Shown piece after piece: positions 57,303 through 64,000 of a DNA stretch of 64,000 nt. Source of the stretch: Diphasiastrum complanatum (Eukaryota > Streptophyta > Lycopodiopsida > Lycopodiales > Lycopodiaceae); contig CM055109.1 of NCBI GenBank assembly GCA_029204225.1, positions 44,021,054-44,085,053 of the forward strand, written 5' to 3'. The first letter of the stretch is position 1. Each line of letters starts with the position of its first letter. Under the pieces are notes generated by a model, which ran no database searches, had not been told where the DNA came from, and was given only the letters and a program-made list of their open reading frames with translations. A program made the translations under genes and the position numbers.

Positions 57303-60300
57303 TTCTCTTAGCAATCACGTAAACCATAAGTATGTCTTCTACAAATTGGTTCTCACAATTTGTCATTCATTTTTGGATGATTTGCACTACTAAACCACAT
57401 CTATAGCCTATCAAGGACAAAAGTCCAAAAGTCACAAGGAAAGTACAAATTCCTATCAAACACTATAGGTAAGGGTAACCCACGATATAAAATACAAGAA
57501 AAAATAAACAAATCAACAATAGTAGGTGCATCGACCATTCTATAATATTATTAGCCATTTTTGTGATTTTTGCAGCCAAAACAAGACAACATTATGTTGC
57601 TATTGTGTACATGGCACATGTCTAATAAAGTCCATGAAAATAGGTGAAACAACCCGTAAATTTTGATCCTTTCAACTTTATTTCCTTGACAATTAAAACC
57701 ATGGGTTTCGTGATGGTAAACATCCCTTTTAAGCTTAGGCCACCACAAGTAACATAGAATAAACTCATAGATCGATGACCAGCACCAAGGCTAAACAACT
57801 CCACATAAGGTGAAATTAGAATCTTTCGATGTCTCTTCACAAAACTAATCTAAATGGTAAACTTAGGCAATTGCAAGCAATTATCCTAGAGCTTCTCATG
57901 AGTGGCATAGCTTCCTATAATGTACATTGAAAATTCTACTATTGAGCCTTTTCCATCTCAACTAGTAGGTCATGTTCAATAACTTGAAATGACATTTGAT
58001 TAAATATCCAAGAGCATGCATCTACCACACAAACCTTGTATCCTAGACATCTGTAACCTAGAGTATGTCTAGATACTAGGATGACTGTGTGCCCACATTC
58101 AGCTTGTCACAAAATTTGAACTCACAACATTATATGAGGACCCACTATTCTCTAATAGAATCATACCTTCACCACATAGTTGTCCATGTATAATTATAAC
58201 AGACATGCTAGAAATTGATAGCCATATTGTGGCAATCACGATAGTGTAGTTGGAGGTGTCATATCCACCTTCCTGACCACTTAGACATAAATCGGACATG
58301 GAACACCCTTACTATGATTGCATTGTAACTCCTCTACATGCATTATTTCTTCCATCTAGTCCACTTGAACTTTGTACATGATGCGAATATGGTATCATGG
58401 ACATTATTTCCACTGATGTTGCCCCGAGCATCCAAAGAACTTTTTTCTTGTAGGTTGCTTTTGGTCTTGCAAAAACAACGTATTGACACCCTTTGGGCAT
58501 TAGTCCACTAATACCAAAGTTTTATAGTACCTTTCGAATCGCCTTTTCGAACTATGTTTGGATCGAGTTTAATTGAGAAAGAATCGGCTTCTCCTGGTTC
58601 AAATCGGCAAATCGATTTTAGGGTTTCTTTTTTCTAAAGTGAAAGATCTATAAGTAGATCTCTTTACAAATCTGAGCAATGTCTCTTGATATATACTGGC
58701 ATATTGTTGCACCAAGAAATTGCCTCTTGGCTATGTCTGCTACTACCCATATTATTTTCATCAGAGCCCCAAGTGGTGTAAACATTAGTTTGAATGCCTC
58801 CCATTAGGTAACAACAAGACCATCTCTACTTTCCTTCACCAACGGTACACAAATACCCTTTCAAGACTAGCTCACGTAAGTAATTAATGCCTTGTTATTG
58901 TGGGTCATTTAAAGGTCATAAAAATATGATTTAAATCATGAATAAAAGAAGATAATCGTCATGAACATTAAGTTTGCATGTTTTTGGAAAATTGTACACT
59001 TCTACTTGGTAAAAAAAGCGGTGAGGTAGTATGTAGGTGGTGGAACCTAAAAGGATCTCCAAAGCAATCAAAATACCAAAGTTTTCTTTTTTAGGAGATA
59101 TATCTTAAATGGCTACATCCTTTAAAAAAATTAAAATGATGTAGTTAATAGAGTCGTAACCTATTTGTAATAGAATTCAGCCAGAATCATACAGTAACTA
59201 CAGTTGTATAGGTAGTAAGTTCTATGATTCTATCTAAAACTCGAATTTAGAGTCCTCCCTTCATGTAGAATCCCAGAAGAATGCCTATGAGGGGCAAGAT
59301 TACAACTTTTATATAGTGCACGACTTCACCTTGAAAGTGTGAAAAGTACAAGTCATCAAGATATCTAGGTTTAGAGAGCCCCAAATTTGATAAACTTTAT
59401 GTTATGATTGCTTGATTGCACAATATTGCCTATCCAAGGAAAGACCAAAAGAAATAGCCTAGATCAATCATAACAGAGCATGTTACAAATTCAATGCAAT
59501 CCTAAACACGTGATATGCACCACTACAAAATTACCAAAGGTAAGAACTCCACAACTTATATCCATAAATCCACCTTGCAATAACCTAGTTGTGCTAATTT
59601 CTCTAAAATATCACATAACAAACTATTAAACAAAACAAATGAACTTCAAAATCATCTCAACAGAGACTTTGCAGTCAACAATCATCTCAAAGCTTTCAAA
59701 TGTGAACAACACTATGTTGTTATCAAAAACTACTCTCAGAATAATTTTAAACTTCAATAATTGTACACAAATTAAATTGTGTTGGTGATGCAACGTTATA
59801 AAACATAGTATTATTATTAGAGCACTACAAGTGTAAAATATATTCAAAGTTCAAACCATAGATGCACAATATTGGAGAAATGTGTTTCCCATCAAGGAAA
59901 GGATCGCATATCAAGGAAAACTTTTCAAAAAAGACAAACCTAGAAAAAATGACCTAGACACATGAATTGCTCCTCAAACTCCAGCTAACGAACATGCCAC
60001 AAACATGTCACACTGAATAATGCGAGGTGCCACTACATGGAGAATGGAATTCCATTCAACACGACGATGTCACATGTTATGCATGTAATTCACTCCTTCC
60101 AATGACACTATATCACAAATAACAAACATTTCATTTGCATCACTCAAACCTTACATGATTGGACAACAAAAATCGTGTTTGGGGACTGCAAATCATCATT
60201 GAGTTTCTCCTAGAAATCTCATTGATTGTAACTTTTATGCCTTTTTTCATTGGTCGTGATTTCATGGAGATGCACAACATGGTCTCTCCTTAGATGGACA

Positions 60301-60310
60301 TTTCTCTCCT
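57302..60310. other. AT-rich sequence with a doubtful gypsy protease scrap
   Basis: Mostly nothing recognisable. On the minus strand, 58299-58099 reads MILLENSGSSYNVVSS, which resembles a gypsy protease motif (xDSGSSxNFxS with Asp changed to Asn). The frame at 58500-58312 next to it may be part of a gag. This is weak evidence. Confidence 0.3.
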
Positions 60311-60370
60311 CATAATCACTAATTCTATCCAGCTATAACTCATAATCACTAATTCTATCCAGCTATAACT
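60311..60370 (+). repeat. Perfect 30-bp tandem duplication
   Basis: The unit starting cataatcactaattctatc occurs exactly twice, at 60311 and 60341. It lies about 60 bp beyond the end of the MADS exon frame, on its downstream side. Confidence 0.95.
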
Positions 60371-60426
60371 TCTAGACAGTTCTTGAGACCACATATTAAG
60401 ATTTATAATTTGTACTCTTCTTCATG

Positions 60427-60672
60427 TTATGGAAATAATGACTTGTCCTCCCATCTCGCCAGGGCATAGCTCAACAAGAGCGCCACAACTAATCTCCATA
60501 AAAAATCGAAAAGCTTCCCTGTGCTCGAAAATATTATCACTGCAACTTGCGCATCACAGAGTACTGATACCTCATGAGCTTTCTTTAACAGCCCGTTCCT
60601 TCGTTTCGAGAAGGTCACCTGCCGACATGTTGCATTCTCTATCCTCTTGATTTCTGTCTTACCACGTCCCAT
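60427..60672 (-). CDS. MADS-box transcription factor, first exon only (type II/MIKC)
   Basis: From the ATG at 60672 on the minus strand the frame reads a complete MADS domain of about 57 residues. It has [54 protein letters not shown] and DF. This is DNA-binding (CArG box) and dimerising in MIKC factors, and acts in the nucleus. MIKC first exons normally end just after this point with a GT donor. Here the frame simply runs on to a stop, and I see no good donor at the expected place. No I, K or C region follows within the window. It may be the first exon of a gene with a very long intron, or an orphan copy. Gln in CDAQ instead of the usual Glu is notable and shared with the copy at 18880-19064. 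Confidence 0.8.
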   Translation of the reverse strand: MGRGKTEIKRIENATCRQVTFSKRRNGLLKKAHEVSVLCDAQVAVIIFSSTGKLFDFLWRLVVALLLSYALARWEDKSLFP

Positions 60673-61445
60673 GTATCAAAGCTTTTCTTCCCCTGTTGCA
60701 GATAAAGCTCTACACCCCTTGAATCAGTCCTCAAACTGAATTAGATAATTCTCGCTTTTCTGCACTGTCACTGTCATAATGTGAGATCACAGACCTTCCC
60801 AAAATCCCAACCAAATCAGCACTACTAACCAGCATCGAATGTTAGAATCCAAACGCAGATCTCAAAACCTGGATTTCTAATATATCCCGTATATCTAATT
60901 GGCAAGAATATGCTTCTTAACTTTCACAGAAACACTTGCAGCAGCTCTGTAATCCGAGAAGCCTAGATTCAAGTGATTTAATCTTAATTCAGATATAATA
61001 AGTTGCGCTTCCGACAGTTTTGATGGATATATGATTTGCTTTATCGAGGGCGCCTTTAGGTTTTCAAGTGTTCTCTGATCTCTGAAGCCACAGCAACAGA
61101 GTCACGAAATGAGTCTATTCCAAACTTACCCAAATATCGATGATCTGCAGTTGAAGCCAAAGACAGCCACTCGCTCCCTCGTTCGTCAGAAGAGTCATGG
61201 ACAACGGGCATAGCTTCCCGATTTCCGAGCGCGATGCCAGACTGCCGGGTTGGGAGTTTGCAGGCTTTTCAAAGAAACGCGAAAAAAGCTGAAACCTATC
61301 GTTTGGATCAAAAGTAAGCCCTCACTTAGAAAGGCGCCCTTCGAAGTTCGAATTAACTCAGTCCGGCTTTTATTGCGACGGAAACGTTGTAAGTGTAAAA
61401 CGTAGAAAGGTGAGACCAATAATGGATTTTGGGAAGCTTACTTTC
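60673..61445 (-). promoter_or_regulatory. Upstream region of the MADS exon
   Basis: Contains the blocks shared with 19065-19735 (ccctgttgcagataaag just before the ATG, gcagctctgtaatcc, ttgggagtttgcag). A splice-acceptor-like ttgcag near 60700 might mean a 5' UTR intron. No definite TATA box was identified. Confidence 0.4.
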
Positions 61446-61449
61446 AATG

Positions 61450-61680
61450 GCATATTGCTCAAGCGTCAAATATTTTTGTCTGCCTCTTCGAGTGGGCTGG
61501 GTTTATCTTCTTCAAAACAAGTTGCTCTAGGTGCCTATTTGGAAAGTTGGGCTTTGGTTGCTTCTCCTCGTCTCTCAATTCTTGGGTAAAAATTTGCATT
61601 ACCCAATTTTCGTAAGCATCATGTAGACTCGATAATAGAGTCATGAGCCCTTTTGAATCGTTGATCACTAGCTCAAAACC
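61450..61680 (-). pseudogene. Ty1/copia gag scrap
   Basis: The minus-strand frame has INDSKGLMTLLSSLHDAYENW, the conserved gag helix (compare LLSSSTSYETWV at 1435-1710), then a basic stretch. It abuts the LINE-like frame on the other strand. About 70 codons; no other part of the element is visible. Confidence 0.55.
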
Positions 61681-62407
61681 ACATTTACAACACTCTTTAT
61701 CTAAGCAATTGCATTCTTACCTTTTCACCCAGCTCATACATGACTCTCCTTCGGACATCATTCGTGCACGCTTGTTTTCTTGTGCTGGAACTGGGGCCGG
61801 GGCTTGGTTGTTGGCACGTCCAACTCTTTCTCATTTGCGTATGTCTTCTGAGTTCTTCTTGGCAGCAATCCATCTAAGGTTGGGTCTCCTTCATCCGTCA
61901 TTAGCTAGAATTGTCAAATGTTTATGTGGTCATGCTTTGGACTCTTTGGGCACACATCTTTTGAGATGTCCTTCTGGTGGTGATTGGATATCTTCACATG
62001 ATACTATTCGAGATGTGGTTGCTACAATCGCTTTTGAGAGTGGTTTCCATGTCTTTTGTGAGCAACTGCATGTACTTCCAATTACTACGTCACAATCCTC
62101 TCGTCGACGTGTTGATCTTGTCCTCTCTAAAGATGGTGTTCAAACTTTGGGTGATGTGGTTATTGTTGATCCGACTCAACCTGATCTTCTACAACGGACA
62201 TCTAACACTCAAGGAGCGGTGGCCAATCATGTGGCTCTTGACAAAAAACGCGACTATCAAGATCGGTACCCTTCTGAGGCATTTATTCCCTTTGCTATTG
62301 AGACTTTTGGGTGTCTTCATCAGAAATTTGACAAGTTTCTCAATGATTGTGTGGCTCTATATAGGCATTCTGCACTTCCTTTGTCCATCATGGTGTCTTA
62401 TTTTTGA
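61643..62407 (+). pseudogene. Non-LTR retrotransposon C-terminal domain (CCHC plus nuclease-like)
   Basis: A 254-residue frame. It has GTGAGAWLLARPT, an LRMSSEFFLAAIHLRLGL helix, and a Cys/His motif CLCG...LGTHLLRC (about residues 91-107). Then come an IRDVVATIAFESGFHV helix and a VDLVLSKDG...GDVVIVDP pattern resembling a PD-(D/E)XK nuclease core. From knowledge, this arrangement is seen at the C-terminal end of some non-LTR retrotransposon proteins. The RT itself is absent upstream, where a copia gag scrap lies instead. A TGA at 62405-62407 interrupts the frame, after which RRVSIAIQRAQAQMLI continues. It is a 5'-truncated LINE copy or a gene derived from one. Confidence 0.6.
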
Positions 62408-62816
62408 CGTCGTGTTTCTATTGCCATACAACGTGCTCAAGCTCAAATGTTAATTCGTTGTGGTAATGCGCACAGCTGGTGCAGCTGCTTCATGGCATCC
62501 TTCTCAACTTCCTATGTATTCAACGCTACAAAGAGATGTTTTCCATGCTGTTGGTGTCGTTTAAACTTGAATTTTCTCAGTTTGCAAGCAGATCTAGATC
62601 AGTTATATATTTGTGTTTGTCTTTGGGCGTTCAATTTTAATATCTTTCATCATGTACTTCTCGATGGGATTTTTCCATCTTTCTTTCAATAAAATTCACA
62701 ATTGCGATAGAAACATGTCCTTATAAAATTCCAAGTCTGGCCCCTGAAGTGTGTGCATATCTTTTGATTGGGGGGGCAATAAGATACCTACTCACTCTCA
62801 GGTAAAAAAAAAAAAC
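62408..62816 (+). other. 3' end of the LINE-like copy
   Basis: After the TGA the same frame continues for about 16 residues. AATAAA occurs at 62689-62694, and a run of 12 A lies at 62805-62816, a possible poly(A) tail. The open frame at 62447-62692 is not convincing. Confidence 0.45.
62689..62694 (+). promoter_or_regulatory. Poly(A) signal candidate
   Basis: AATAAA about 280 bp past the stop of the LINE-like frame. Confidence 0.45.
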
Positions 62817-63043
62817 TTTCTTTTGTAAGCTTAGTGTTCCCTTTAGAAAATCCAAACGAAAGTTCGAATGTTTTTATCAAGAGACAAGTTTTGCTCTTGA
62901 AGGAACAAAGAAATTTGAGCACTTGGCGCTAGGTGTTCATGAAGGCTACATGCAAAGAATCAAGTGTCAGATACGAAATTTGGAGAGAAATTGTTCAAGC
63001 CACACAAACACTAGAAGGAAGTAATCAAGTGGAAAAGGGATAA

Positions 63044-63420
63044 GTGTGGACCAACTTAGACAAACTCATAAGTGTTATCGGGAAAGAAAACCTATCATCA
63101 GAAGATATGAGGACTTTGCAAAATCATTTCACCACATTTATAAAATCTGTACATGATTGTTGGGGAAAAGACAACGTTACTCATTACATGGTGCTAATCT
63201 ATATCATTATCTGGTACTTATCTCATTCAGGCTTATATTTTTTTCTACTAATGTAAATAATCAAAACTCTTGTTTGCAGCATATCCTTCTTCATCATGCA
63301 ACTTATTTTGTGAAGGAATCTGAGAGCTCAAGTATCTGGTCATCACAAGACATCAAAAAATCTCATTGGCAAGCAAGGGGACTATTTCATAGAGCTACAA
63401 ATCATGGAGGACACAATTGA
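63044..63420 (+). pseudogene. Unknown protein fragment, possibly from a transposase
   Basis: Two overlapping frames seem to form one peptide. The first has LSSEDMRTLQNHFTTFIKSV and CWGKDNVTHYM. The second, from about 63278, has HILLHHATYFVKESESSSIW, then KKSHWQARGLFHRATNHGG. Between them is a frame-breaking stretch that could be an intron or decay. The THYM and HWQARGLFHRATNHGG pattern reminds me of proteins in plant and moss DNA transposons, but I cannot name the family. Low certainty. Confidence 0.35.
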
Positions 63421-64000
63421 AGAAATAAATATTTAGTTCAACTTTTTCAGTGGTCTTACAGAAGAGCACAATTTAGATATCAAGGTAAAAACTTGCCAAA
63501 TGTTACGATTTTTCGAAAGGCATTCAAATTCATAACTAAAGAGAGATCCTTGTAATATATCAAAAATCTATTACAAAAAACTATTTAATTATCATCATCA
63601 TCCTCTTCAAGATTCAGACGGATGGTATTGTCATGAAGGAATAATCTCCTTTCATATGGATCCAAAAATTCTAAATTTTTTTCTTTTGCTCGTATCTATG
63701 TAACCCGAATAAAGGGCCATTGGAGATGATCTCTTTGTAGTCTCATTGGGAGTATAACCCAATATTTTAATTGCCAAATCTCTTTTCACAAAAATTATTT
63801 AATATGTTATTCTTGCGTACTTATGGCCTCCTAAACAAACTGATAATAATTTGATGGCTATAATGATAGTGGTTGTATATGGATAAAAAAATAAATGATA
63901 TATACAAATCTCATTATTTTGAAAGTTTTTCAAATAATGAGATAGAGACACATCTTTTCTCCCGGCTATGATACACCTCGGACGCCTCCATGTCTCATAA
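63421..64000. other. Unassigned AT-rich sequence to the window end
   Basis: Short frames only; nothing recognised. Confidence 0.4.

Noticed and set aside
57551-57840. Overlapping minus-strand frames with Cys/His residues
   Set aside because: The spacing does not fit a zinc knuckle and there is no supporting context.

Overview
This window is a piece of a large, repeat-rich, AT-rich plant nuclear genome. Almost everything recognisable in it is decayed LTR retrotransposon: Ty1/copia with initiator-Met-tRNA primer sites, and Ty3/gypsy. The only host-type genes seen are two first exons of MIKC-type MADS-box genes and one LINE-type C-terminal domain. Low gene density, nested elements, long CT/GT microsatellites and MADS exons isolated by tens of kb fit a seed plant with a big genome. 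A gymnosperm is plausible, but the sequence does not prove it. No rRNA, tRNA, CRISPR array or prokaryotic operon was seen.

Layout. At 1-1.25 kb is the tail of a Ty3/gypsy pol (minus), of the same family as the element at 33-45 kb. A copia gag scrap lies at 1.4-1.85 kb. From 3.9 to 12.3 kb there is one copy of an unidentified ~3 kb repeat, split by an almost complete copia element (copia-1, 5263-11229, minus, two 691-bp LTRs). Its inverted partner lies at 21.3-24.2 kb. Between the two are a small decayed copia (14.3-17.1 kb), hairpins and microsatellites (18.3-18.8 kb) and a frameshifted MADS exon (18.9-19.06 kb). A copia deletion derivative follows at 24.2-26.2 kb, then a G-tract, a 187-bp tandem repeat (27.25-27.79 kb) and a recent 1362-bp tandem duplication (28.0-30.7 kb).

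At 32.5-48.6 kb a chromovirus-like Ty3/gypsy element (plus) is split inside gag by a second, 12-kb Ty3/gypsy element (32949-45023, plus). The inner element has a perfect GGTAG target duplication, a tRNA-Asp-type primer site, and about 3 kb of broken coding sequence between integrase and the 3' LTR that I cannot assign. From 49 to 57 kb lie unassigned sequence, a truncated copia (51.1-53.35 kb, minus) and an LTR-RNase H-LTR copia remnant (54.9-56.87 kb, plus). From 60.4 to 62.8 kb are the second MADS exon (minus), a gag scrap and a LINE C-terminal domain with a poly(A)-signal-like site. A short unknown reading frame is at 63.0-63.4 kb.

No cooperating gene system is visible. The mobile elements carry the usual parts (gag, protease, integrase, reverse transcriptase, RNase H), but every copy has at least one break, so none looks autonomous. 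The best candidates for something new are the 3' coding region of the inner gypsy element, the recurring CCTTCGCC/GGCGAAGG motif in its non-coding parts, and the duplicated MADS exon-1/upstream modules.
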